NCBI GenBank assembly: GCA_963693305.1
Contig: OY855904.1
Coordinates: 35,531,417 to 35,595,416, forward strand
Reading direction: 5' to 3'
Source of the DNA: Meandrina meandrites
Taxonomy: Eukaryota > Cnidaria > Anthozoa > Scleractinia > Meandrinidae
Length of the DNA stretch: 64,000 bases
Shown here: positions 1 through 12,400 of the stretch, piece by piece
Layout: every line of letters starts with the position of its first letter
Position numbering within the stretch: position 1 is the stretch's first letter
Translations under genes and position numbers: made by a program
The notes under the pieces: generated by a model
Seen by the model: only the letters and a program-made list of their open reading frames with translations
Database searches by the model: none
Told to the model about the DNA's origin: nothing

Positions 1-287
1 TAGGGCAATTATTTCCCACTTCTTTGAAACAAAGGTGGGATTATAACCTTCAATTCGGGAATATCGAAAACCGGAACTTGGCAACTTGCCCGAGCAAACT
101 TGAATTGAATGTTGCAAGTTGTGTCAAGCAAACTGCCCATCAATATTGGAACATTGCGCCACAGCATTGCAGAGTTCCCATCAAAAGAACATCCGGTTTG
201 ACTGTAATGATCTTTGACCACTTGTTGAATAGTGTTATTACATGTTAAAGACAGCTCACAGATTATAAAAAAAAACAAGATTCTTAC

Positions 288-438
288 ATTCCAGCAAACG
301 TGACCTATTTCTTCATCAGTGTTGACACCAATTTGTTCATCACTCTTGTGGTGTGAAGAAAGGAACACACACGTCTGTTGTAAAATGTTGTGTGTCTTGG
401 AAGACATGTTCCAAACATGGATGACTGAATCAAGTCCA
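288..438 (-). CDS. HERC1: HERC1 exon: WD40 repeat start
   Basis: It encodes a WD-repeat strand ending in a VIHVWNM motif, followed by a stretch close to HERC1 (LQQTCVF). It starts with one nucleotide finishing a split codon and ends in phase 0 before a GTAAGA donor. It is the most 3' exon visible; the next one must lie left of the window, since nothing codes between 1 and 287. Confidence 0.82.
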
Positions 439-3400
439 CTGTTAAAATCAAATTTTACACGAAAGTTTGCTGACATACAACGATTTTTATGTACTTGCAG
501 TCTTCTGTTCTTGAGGATACGGCTAAACAATGGTTAGGGGTGGTGGTCCAGAGCCCCACCCCCCCCCCCCCCCCCCCTGTCTATACAACCTACAACATCA
601 CTACCAATGAAATTTTAGCAATGTACATTGAAGGCAACAAAGAGCAAAACGTTTGGCTATTGAAACAATATGTTTACTACGTCTTTATTTGCAAAAACCC
701 AATCTGAATCATATTAAAATACATATCCATTGACTTGTTTCATATCGAGGCGTACTAACAGCATGTTAAAAACTAATAATTAAGTGGGTGTTCAATGATT
801 GACCACAAAACCAATAACATAAGATGACTCGGAATGCTCTACTTACGAAAATGACTTTCACTGCAAGATTCAAGTATCAATGCTGTAAATCCCCACTCCT
901 TGCTTATTGCCCGGTACTCAAAGTGATTGTTTATTGGAGCTTGCAATAGTTGCATGAAGTTCATCCTATATTGTGTAATCTTGTTTATAAGCAAGCCACA
1001 TTGACTCAAATTAACTTTAGAAATAAACTCTCCCCTGCATCACTAAAAAAAGATCAACTTACCTTGTTGCTAAAAACTGTTTGCTTGCATTCCAGACACA
1101 AGAGGTGACCTTCAATTAAACCATTTGATAATTACCCCGGTACATTAAAGAAGAGACAAAACTATAATAAAACTATTACGTTAACAGGTTTCAAAATGGA
1201 AGGAACAAATCATCCACCTTCATTATAGTATACAAACATCCAGAACATATACAGGGGGTTCATAATTATTGTTATTAAAAAAGGACCTCTATCAATCACC
1301 ACTTTACTCGTCATGAATGCATCAATGGCGACTGAGAATTGCAAATCTTGATTTTATTTATTATTGTATGGCTGAAAATCTACCTTTGAAATGTTAATCA
1401 AACTTTCAAAACATTTTCACTGTGTCCTGAACATGACAAACACTGATCACCTAAGCAGCAATATACTGTAGAACAAGAGATATACACAGAGAATTTGCTT
1501 TAGAGGCAAGCAGAATGGTCCAGCCGATTGTTACAAAAACTGAGATGATTTAAAAACCATACTTTTGGAAGTAGAAAGCAAGCTAGCTTGTCTATCGTTC
1601 AATTCAGGTGAGAAAAAAATACAAACCTGCTTTTTGTGAGCTTTAAATCGGTTTATTGGACAGCAAGGGATGTCTCCTGGTTATGAAATACAAGATATAT
1701 ACTGATATGATTGTTTTACATTTTTCTTCAAACATTAACATAATACATGTAAATTGGCTATAAGAATAGTATTACTCTGATGAAGGAACAATATTTAAAA
1801 GTCTGTTTTTTATTATTTTTGAAGTTTTATGGCCACCATTGCCCACTTTAATATTATTAATAACTGCTCCTATAGCTACAATTTAGTGCTACAAGAACAA
1901 AGAACATTAAAATTACTTTGAGCGTACAATTCAGTGTAAAAGAATATGTAATAAATTATATACTCCAGAGCTGAATGTCAAATACAGTCAGGTATTGCAG
2001 CATGAATATGCTATATGCGGTATCTACATGTATGTGCTCTATGTTATAGTCAATCGTGGTAAAGGCAAAAATGATGCATGATGTATTATATCAAGCACAC
2101 GTTTTATATTGACCTGCCATCTGATAACAATTACTCTGGAGATGAGAAAAAACTAATCAAGCTCACATCTCATAGTCTACAAGGAAGCAAAGTATAAAGA
2201 TGGGTACCTTGTAGATCAGCAGAGATACATGTATCTAGTGCTTGGTCCCGTTTCTTGCTTTTAGTTTTACTGGCTAGTGTCTTAACTAGTTCCACTGCTG
2301 ACCACTGCCGGTGACATGGTGGCAGCCATGTACTAAGACAACAGGCTGACAGTGCATTCACCAATGACAAGGAGCTGGCTGGGTTTGAGTTTGATGACAC
2401 ATCTGATGGGCTGTTATCTTTAGAGATAAGGTTGTAACAGGATTCAGATACAGTCTACAAACAATTTTCACTTAATAACAAAAAGTCTAGAGTATAAAGT
2501 TGCTGGTGATCCATTTAGAGTTTTGAAGGGTATATTCATAATTGTTATTTTGCTCCATCTAAAGTTTTTCAAACTGTGTATACTGTACTTGCTTCTGACA
2601 AAAGTGACAGAATACAGACTCATAGGGCTTCATGCAAATTAAAGACAATTGGTAATTTTACAACAACGAAAAAGCTGTTTAAATGGTAAGATATGCTTAT
2701 CAACATCACCATCTTTACATTCAATTCATCTGGGTGTGATATCTTGGCCATGCCATTACAGTATACCTTCATACCTGCTCGTTCTGCCAGCAAGTTCACC
2801 AATGTCTGAGTTACAGTGAAGCTTGGTAAAGACAAGGCTTTCTGATCTGAGGCAGATAAATTCACATCACTTGGCTGAAGAGATAAAGGTTTCTGTACAT
2901 TACCAGCAGAGTTTCTTTGCAATTGTTTCCTCAATAAACCTGATTCAAATAAACAATCATGTATAAGTTATAAGCTACTGTAACAAACTAATACAGCCAG
3001 AAATAATAACAATGCCGGAAAAAGAATACAGAACTTATTGAGTAGATATAGTCATGGTTTAGTGTAAAGAGGAATGACATCACAATAACATTATAACATA
3101 TTCCATCCACTTAAAATCCAGGCAGAATTGTTGGAAAAAACAACACCTATAGCTAACCTGTAGCAGATGCCATCAGATCCTTCACACAAACTTGTGATAG
3201 CAGTTGAGCTGATGATGGCTGACTACAAATCAGTGAACTAACTGCCTGGCCAAGAACCTTGAGTATAGCTGAGCAGTTGCCTGCTGCCACATCTCCAGAT
3301 ATTACACTGCTGCTGCTTTCTTTAGATTTTAGAATGCCAGCTCGGCCACAAGCCACAAGCCGCATCAAATTAACTAATAGCTGTACATCATCAAGTCCCA

Positions 3401-6400
3401 TGGTTTCCAGAGCACAGGTAATGGTCTCTTGTGCAAGGTTGTTGCATAGCACAGAAAGCACTTCTAAGACAAGTTCTCTTGATAAGTGTATCTGTGCAGC
3501 AACAGTAGCCCTTCGAAGAGCTAATGCCTGGTCATGTGCTGAAGTGATTGCTGCAGCTTGTTCACCAAGGGGTTTCCTTGTCGCTTCAGATGGTGACTGA
3601 TTAACATGAGATGCACCCGTAATGTAAGTAATATTTCTATTAATGGCCCATCTGCCGAGTGGGTCATCCACGGCAAATTGTACAGGACCTGGTACAGGTT
3701 GACATTCTGTTAATCCTAGCGAAGTGATTTTGTCTTCATTGTCCTCGTCATTTTGCTGTTTCTCTGCTTCAAGGCTGGCATCACCTATGTTAAGAATAGG
3801 ATTGCAGCTTAGACAAGTCAATCAATTCACATTTTCACCTTGCAGTAATTAAGACTATTCATCTGTTACTTTGTGGAAATGTGTTACCAAAAAGCACTGA
3901 AACCAAACGAAAGTCCACTTTAGTTTCTTTTATGTGTACCCTAACTGATATATGATTTGAATAAGTTCCCCATCTCTTATAAGGCCCCCAACCCCTCAAA
4001 AGTCCTTAAAAAGAAACAAGACCCCCAGGGGCTGAATAGAGCTTTTACATTGAACGTTTCAACTCCTATTGGTTCCTGTTATTATGTATTACCATGCAAC
4101 GTTTTGACTGCTGCATTATGGATCTCATGCTGAAGTTTATTTAAGCTTCACAAGGGTTAGATATCAAAACATATGCCTTCATTTAATGGCTATATTGAAC
4201 AGATTCAAACAAGGATCACAAATCACAAGAAGCAGACAGAGTAACAAAAGAATCCCACCATCCTTTTGAACTAATTTGACAACATTGCTTTTTGTAGCCT
4301 GAATAATCATTGACCAACAAGAGAACATTAGAGCAAAATGTTCAAAGTATTCAACTTGAGCATTCACTTTCTCTGTTCTTAGCTACAATAAAGCCCTCAT
4401 CTCTTGCATATTGTTTAACTTCTTTAGTATCTCGCAAATTATGAATTAAGTTTCGACCCTACTGCAGTTCTACTATGTAACTTTTACCTCACTTTTTCCT
4501 TTGCCCACTGTCTCACAGATAAAATGGCTGTCATCTTAATAGATAGTACTAAATGTATACACTAAAATGTCGTTGCTTAAATTGTGCACAAAGATACAAC
4601 ACTGACCACTGAAACTTACCTGATACACTTGTGTCAGAAGGTCCTAATAAATCTGGAGCTTCCAACAACAACCGAGCATCATCTAATGACCTAAAAAGGA
4701 TTAAGTATCAAGAGTTCTCAGTTGGAACTGAGCGGGCTTGACCAGATGTTTCCTACAGAGTGAGTAAACATCTGGGTATAAGGTAAACAACTTGACCATA
4801 TTAGGACTAAGGATGAGTGGACACTATGCCTGTATGACTGGTATTAAAATACAAGTTTATCTTCAGAAAACTTCAAGTCAACTCAAGGAATCTTCACCAG
4901 TCTTTGTATTCACTTCAGAAATCGTTGAAAAATTCCAAAGCCTTCGGTCAACTTCGGAAATCTTCTGCAGCAACTTTGGGAAAAAGCTTGGGTGATGCAC
5001 ATCCATCTTTGATGCCTGATGCCATGGAAACGTAATTTTCTACGATGTACAGTGTAAAAACAAACTCATACAAAGTACAATTTATGCTTTCTTCCAATCA
5101 AAATCAAGTAACTTCGTTTTTCCTTTCATTTTGTTGCTTTGATGCATTCTATCAACCAACCAATCATTCTTAGAAAAAAAGAAATGCAATAAAATTCACA
5201 TGTTTTTCTGCTAACAACATCATCTGTTAACTTACATTTTTGTTCCTTTCAAGGCAGCAAGTGTCTTTGCCTCCTCCGCTTTGGCAATGTGTCTGTTATG
5301 GCACTCAGGACACAACAAGTAATATGGGTGTCCAGTTCCACAAGTCCCGCCAAACCAGCCATCTGTGTAAACACCATCACTTCGGTAACCATGACGACTG
5401 CAGTTGCCGCCACAACCTGGATGAGAATTCCGCATGTGCCGACTGAGATTTTGAACACTTATTTGACAAATGTCACAACTTGCTATTGAATCATGAGATG
5501 AATTGCTGGCCAGCTGAAAAGGAATGACATAAATAATAATCAAATTTTAATTTTCCAGTCACCAGTACTATAACTGATGTGGATACCGATAATAAATTCA
5601 TTAATTTAGTTGGCTCACAGCAATTTTATCTTTATTCTCAGGTTGTGGGTTGTCAAAAGGGACATTTTTGTTACAATACAGGCTTTGCATTACTGCAAGT
5701 CATGCTGTAGTGTACACTAAACTGGAGGGCAGATAGCTCAGTTATACTCTTTCCTATGATACTACAATACATTTGGCACGATACATGTAATTGCGTACAG
5801 GATACCAAACATTAATTTTATAAAATCATTTCCATAGAAACTAATTAAGATGTGCACAGAGAGCTCTTAAGGTAACTTTATTGGAGGTAAGGACTGAGAA
5901 GAGGGAGGTGTGGATACACCCTGGCCTGAAAATGTTTAGAAGATAGAGATATATTGAAAGGAGGAGAAACTTTCACACCTCGTTTTAGTAATTAAATGTG
6001 ACATCATAGTGGTATGGTTTGGTTTAGAAAAAAAAAAAACTACATAGGTTTATACTTACCATTACTCTTCAACGTCACTGGGGTAGATGTGATAGAATAG
6101 CAGAAACAAGAAGCCCTTCAATGTTGGGAGCCACCAGTATACTTAATTCTTACCTCTGGGAAGAACAATCCAAGAAGCTCCCTATCAGCTCCAGGTTCAA
6201 AGTCACTGTCATCTAAATCTAAATCAACCACTTCATGTACCACGTCTTCTATGGTGATACCTCCTCTCACAGATGTCAGTTCACTTTCATCTGTCAGAAG
6301 CAAAGCACTATCTCAGCACTTATCACAAACATGTACATGTTTAAGCTGACTGAAGTTTTGATTGCCTCACAAGTCACTGTAGCAACTACATCACGAAACA

Positions 6401-9400
6401 TTAAACAAGTTACCACAGAACAGTAAGCACTGGTTCACACAAGTGACATGCAAAGGTCATGCAAACTTACAGAATTACCTTATTTTGATGTATTAGTCAC
6501 CAGTGTGAAAAACACAACATAACAGCATGGCAGGAACAAAATTTCGTTAACACAAACAAAGTTCAAGTAATACCTCAGTGCTGTGAGCCACACTAACTAA
6601 GCCACAAAAGCCAAAAGCCCCAAGGATGGTGGGAATATCTGAATTAGAGAAAGTGTGATACAAATGCAGAAGTTCCAGAAGAGTTAGAGGGGCTATGAGT
6701 GCCAGGGAACCATGAGTGCACTGGGTGGCTGGAAAGCAATAAGTGTCTGAATGGCATAAATGACAAGGGTAACAATGCCATGGGTACATTAGGTGAAAAG
6801 AATCTCGACTTTTCCAGGTAAAAGGAGTGGCATGTCAAAGGTGACTGGAGTGACATGCATGGCAGGGCATCACTCATTCACAAACTCCTGCCACCACTGG
6901 CACCCGCAGCACTCGAGTTACACAATGCACTCCTGTTGCCACTGGCACAAATGCCACTCCTGTTACCTCTGCCCCTCAAATATGGCACTCATGCCACTCA
7001 TGTCACTCGTGGCACTTGTAGGGAACTCCTTAAACCTGGAAAGTCTGTAAGGCACTCCTGTCACTCAAAACAATTCTGTCATCATAAGCTTCTGTTTTTT
7101 TTTTCACCTGGTACTGCTAAAGCACAGACTTTTAAACAAGGGGAAATTACAATTCCTTATACCCTTATTATCTGAAGTGCATAAAAATGACCCAGAAAAT
7201 GAAATTAAAGAGGAACTTTCTGCTCAAACTGTGCCAATCCCACAAAGGGCATGCTGTAGAGCAGACACTGCAACCCATCCAACAATTCTCAGTGTAACTT
7301 TTAGCAGTGTTTACCAGTTTCCATTTGATTAGTGGATGGTGCAGCCTCTGGTTCTGCAGGTATTTCATTATTTGATGTGCTCTGTTCTCCATCCTCTTCA
7401 TCATCCTAAAAATGTGAAAGAAAAAAGAATCATTAAAGACAACTTCAACACACACCCTACATCCCAACATAAATGACATCCTTTGTTTTCAACATGTTGT
7501 GTGACAAGTGTCATCATTGCATATCACAAATAATATTGACACATAAAATGTCGGCACCATAATAATTGTTTATCATTATAATGACCGTAACTCCTTGCAC
7601 ACTATTTTCTTGTAAAACCATACAAAAGAACAACAATTAGTCTTTTATATGTATGCAAAGCTAGGGGTTCTTGCATTTCAATCAAGAAATGATCACTTGA
7701 TAAAATGCACATTGACTGAGTTAGGCCAAACAGGAAAATATTTGGCTCTTGGTCAAGACGAATGAACCTCATAATGCTTGATCTGTACAGCAAGACCATG
7801 AACCAAATCGTTTCCATCCAGCCCTCCCACTCAGTCCACAAGTACACATAACTAACCCCATCATCAGAAACAGGGTGCTCCAGTAACCATGTGACCAACA
7901 TGTTGACTCTGCGTGCGTCAGCTCTCTCTCTAGTACCTGTGGCCATCATGGCTTGAATCACATGCCGCCTGGAAAAGCCCATCTCTAACAGTGGCAAAGC
8001 ATAACTTGGAAGAGAAGAGAGGGCTGCAATTTCACGTAATGCCCTTGGCAGAGAGATGGGAGGAGAGGCTGGGCGAGGGGAGTGGGTCGATGGTTCACCA
8101 GCTGATGTACTAGCATCATGTGAAGCAAAGTCAGTAGGTTTAGGGGCAGTCAATTGAGAGGAAAGCTCTTCAATAAGTGTTTGGCTGAACCGTCTCTCGG
8201 GTGGATGTTCCTGCTCAGGAGCTGGTCCCACATCTTCAGAGTCTGTAGTTTGTGTGGGTGGAGAGCCTATGGAGTTGGAGGAGCTGGATCGACTACTATT
8301 TTCTAAGTGGTCTCCTGCTGTAGTAGTGTTCTCTTTAGTGCAGCTATGGGTGCTGTCCTTGCTTTCTTGCAATGGGTTCACTGCTTCTGCTGTTCAAAAA
8401 AAAAATATAAAATCAGCAACCTTTTTCACCATATGGCATTCTAGCACACCATTGTCAAAGGTAAACTGATAGGTGAAAAACTAGAGTTCAAAAAGACTTA
8501 ACTTCATGCATACATCATGGATCAGATTTAAGCAAAAATGAAACAAAAATTACCAGTAAAGAATTACAAACACAGCATAAGCGACCTATATAAAATTTAA
8601 TACATGTAAGAATAAATGAAATTATTTTGCCAGACTCATTTGAAGCTCAGTTAATCCAGTCACTCTGCTTTGGGTATCATTCAAAGGATCTTTTTCTCTT
8701 GCAGAGGTTGAGCATTAGTAATGTTATTTTGGCTTAAGGTGATGACATCAAAAGTGGAACAAAGGTGCCTTGGTTGCTTTTCATAAATCTTTGTGTGCAT
8801 GCTGCCTTGTGTCAGCAATGAAGACTGGAGTACTGGGCCTCTTTAAGATGGCTGAACACAGTTTCCACGCGCTCCGTGGATTCAACACTGATGTGAGTTC
8901 GAGCATGCACTTAAGGCTTTGAAAGAAACAAAATTTAAATGCTGTGCATGTGCAGTTCATCAAAAAGTTGCGATTGGATGTTTATTATCTTACCAGAAAG
9001 GCATGATTTCAAGCGAACCAGTCATTACAATTTTAAGAAAATTTACAAAGTTGTACTTTAGGAAGCAAGAAAACTGCTGATTACAAAAAATCTTAAATTT
9101 AACAAAGGAATTTTTAAACATTCTTGGAAATTCCCTCTGTTAGAACTTAATTACTTCAATATTAAAATTTCAAAATCTTTTCGAGTTTGTTGTTCACAAA
9201 CAATGAAAAAAGCTAATGACAGAAGTTTGTGAAATGAAGTGGTATTTTTTAGTTGATTTATATTTAGTTGGGTTACCATGGTAACTCAGCATGGTCTTAA
9301 GAGACATGAATAATTACAAATACAGTAGCTTATCTTGTAACCTGCCAATTTTGAGTGTGTCAGTTGCAGCAGTTTGGACGTGGAAGCAAAATGAAGGATA

Positions 9401-12400
9401 GGTACTCCAAAGATTGAAAATTTGTGTTCTGCCACCTTAAGTGTTATTGCACTGGACTCAGGATTGAGCTTTCAGGGCTTGAGCCCTGGCTGGGCCACTG
9501 TGTTGTGTTCTTGGGCAAAATAGTCCTTCTCTCAATCTTTGAGAACTGACAAGCTAATAGGGAGAACTGATGATGTGCTATGCGAAACCATGGTGCTGGA
9601 CTTGTATTCTATCTAACAGAAGTGGAGAACTTTCTTGCTGCTAGTCTAGTCACTGGGTCCTCTAATCCATAACATTCAGGAAAAGAATTTCATGTGAGGT
9701 CCAATGCACATGAGTAATCCATTATAACATTATGGTAAATCTTGTGCAAAGCCATTTACCTGACAGTCCAAGGCTGCGCTCTAAAAAAAATTCCAAGAAC
9801 CTAAAGGTTCCAACCTATGAGATCCAGGCTGCCCAGCATTAAGTTTATATGAAAGAAATAAGATTATCTGGTCGCCCAAAGGCAAAAGTTAGTCACCTGA
9901 GGCACCCGAGCACCCTTAGAGCACAGCCCTACAGTCAATGTTTAACATCCCTTTTAAAATTGCATACAAAACATAAGGTAACAGTACATTAGCTTTACTT
10001 ACAGATATTCTGAATGTGTATTACCTTCAGGCCCCACTTTCTTTTCAGCTTCAATTTTTCTGCTAGAATGACCTGAAGATGGTATTCTTATAAGAACGCT
10101 TTGTGCCCTTTCCAAGTCCCTTAAAGTGACCACTCTTTTAAAAGGGGATGGTAAAACGGTGTAAGACACCATACTCTTCAACAATATCTGAAAAGAATTC
10201 AACCTCTGTTGAGAATGCTCTTTGCTTGAGGGGGAGGTTTGAGTGTAAACTTCAGCAGTCAAAGTTTCCAAAAATGCATTTGAGCTAAGTAAAACAGTAA
10301 GTGATTTCAAGGCACACACTTTTACAACTGGCTCAACAATGCTTGTAATCTCTGGCATTCCGTTTTTCATTGTTGCTTCGTCATCCTGAGGAGATACTGA
10401 TGGCATACTAGTACCGTTCGTATTTTCCAACAATGTTGAACTTTCACAAAGTTTGTCGCTCTGGTGAAATATTTCATTCGAGTGCTTCACTGTGGCTGGA
10501 TCGTTGGAATATTTTGACTCGTTGGAATCTGCATCTAAAGGTTTCAGAAAACCTCTGTAGTTAAAATTGCAAGTTAAAGATTCGCTGTTCTGAAGTGTGC
10601 CATTATGACTGAAACTTGACCTGTGTCCTTCATTGAGTAAGCCACTCAATTCCAATAAATCAAGAAGTATTGTAAAGGGGAGGTTGGCCAGCAGACTTGC
10701 ATCAAATTTCGGACATTCCAAAGGCTCTAAGCTTGAAGCCAAGGTGTCACTGAATAGAAAAATAAAATGCATATTGTCTAGTGAGATCGCCCAGGTGATG
10801 GCAGACATGAACAGGGCTGATGTTAGCAATCATATACATGGACATTACTTTACTTGTATTGTCACTAGAAACAGCCATTTTCAGGACTACCCTCACTCAG
10901 ACATGTCAAACCTGATGAACTATTGATTATTATAACTTATAACCCACTCATTAATTTTTGCGTGCACTCACTGGATGAAAGCATCATGTGGTACAAAATC
11001 GGAGGACAGGTGTCAGACAATCCACCCATCGAATTTGATATCTGTGACCCGATTATATGAAAAACACATTACGTTGCATGCCTCACCTGACCAAAAGATT
11101 TCCCTCATCCCAAAGTACTTTTACACTCTTATTGCCAGGTTTGCTCACACCTAGGACAGTGCCCTGCCTTGACAACAGCTTGTCAACACATCGACCACCA
11201 ATGCGCAGTCCAGAGTCAATTCCACCAATAACAGCCAAGGCAGGCCACACCCAGTAACAAAACACAGCATTATTTGATGTTAACTCACTTGGAATGCTGG
11301 CATTCTGCAAAGGAGGAAAATGACTCAGACACAAGATTCCCAAAAACATCCAATTTAAACCTTTAAATAGTATTATGTAATGAACATTTTGTGGTTCCAG
11401 AAAAATTTCCATACCCCCACCACAGAAGGGACTGGAGATCCCTGGGGGTGGTGGGGGGGGGGGGGGGGGGGGGGGGCTCAAAAGCCCCAAAATTTTAGGA
11501 AATGTCTGAAGCTTAATTGGAATTTCCAGAGAGGTGGGGAGTCTTAGAAAAAATACCTTTATGGAACTACACTTTATAAAGAAAGCTGCCAAATCTGAAA
11601 AAAGAGAAACATTTGTACTGTAATTATTTTATCTTACCTGTATGTTATCTTTACTGTTATCTTCAGTACAATTTCCTTGATTTGTTTGGGAAAATGAAGT
11701 GTTCATCTTTGAGCTGTCCTTGTCAACATCCTCCTTATCAGAGCATAATAGTAGAGCACTCCTGACACCCTGAAGACCCTTCAAAATTGCACTGACAATA
11801 TGGTCCTTCCACATTGACTGCAACGAAAGTTTCCTGACTAAGAAAACTGATGTTTCTGCAAGTACTGTACGTACAGGGGCGCAAATTGGGTCTCCAGGAA
11901 GGAGGTCCTGTGGAGTGCCATTCATGTACACATCCTTGAATGTCACCTATGGAAAAAAGAATAAAAGACTGTATTATTATTTTTTTATCTATTTACTTGT
12001 TTGTCATACCAAAGCCCAGGTGACTCAGCCCAGACTCCACTCACTGATCGCTATCATTTTTCCCATTCTTGCATGGACAATGAATCTGCATGGTTGAGTG
12101 GTTAGATTCTGGACTTGCGGCATGAAATGGTTCCTTAACTAAATCCTTGTTCTTTCATGTTTGATCATGTCAGAAATAATTCTTTTGTGTTTCTAAAATA
12201 TTTCTTTTGACTATGTATGAATTTTTCCATGCACAATTTCTGACGCAATAAGAAACCAAAGCAGTCTCAAAATAATTTTAAACCACAATACCCCAATACA
12301 CATGTACACACATAAACCTCAAATGTAAAGCCAATCAGTGCCCAAACTCCACAACAGCTTAGATCACTCTCAAAAAACAACCAAAAACAAAACAATACTA

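Larger units (their letters stand above)
439..2207. other. HERC1 introns, no gene seen
   Basis: Apart from two small exons (1,063-1,109 and 1,627-1,676) this is AT-rich intron sequence. A run of C at about 558-576 is the only notable low-complexity tract. Nothing else recognised. Confidence 0.6.

Noticed and set aside
9..287. Extension of the first WD40 exon to the window edge
   Set aside because: A GTAAGA donor follows codon-phase end at 288, and the downstream frame turns into low-complexity Phe residues.
6547..7175. Overlapping open frames with His/Cys/Leu-rich products
   Set aside because: They follow the degenerate CACTC minisatellite on both strands and match no family.
11311..11592. 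Upstream extension of the HERC1 frame through a poly-Pro stretch
   Set aside because: The proline run is the antisense of a 25-base poly-G intron tract; a CAG acceptor at 11,305 starts the real exon.
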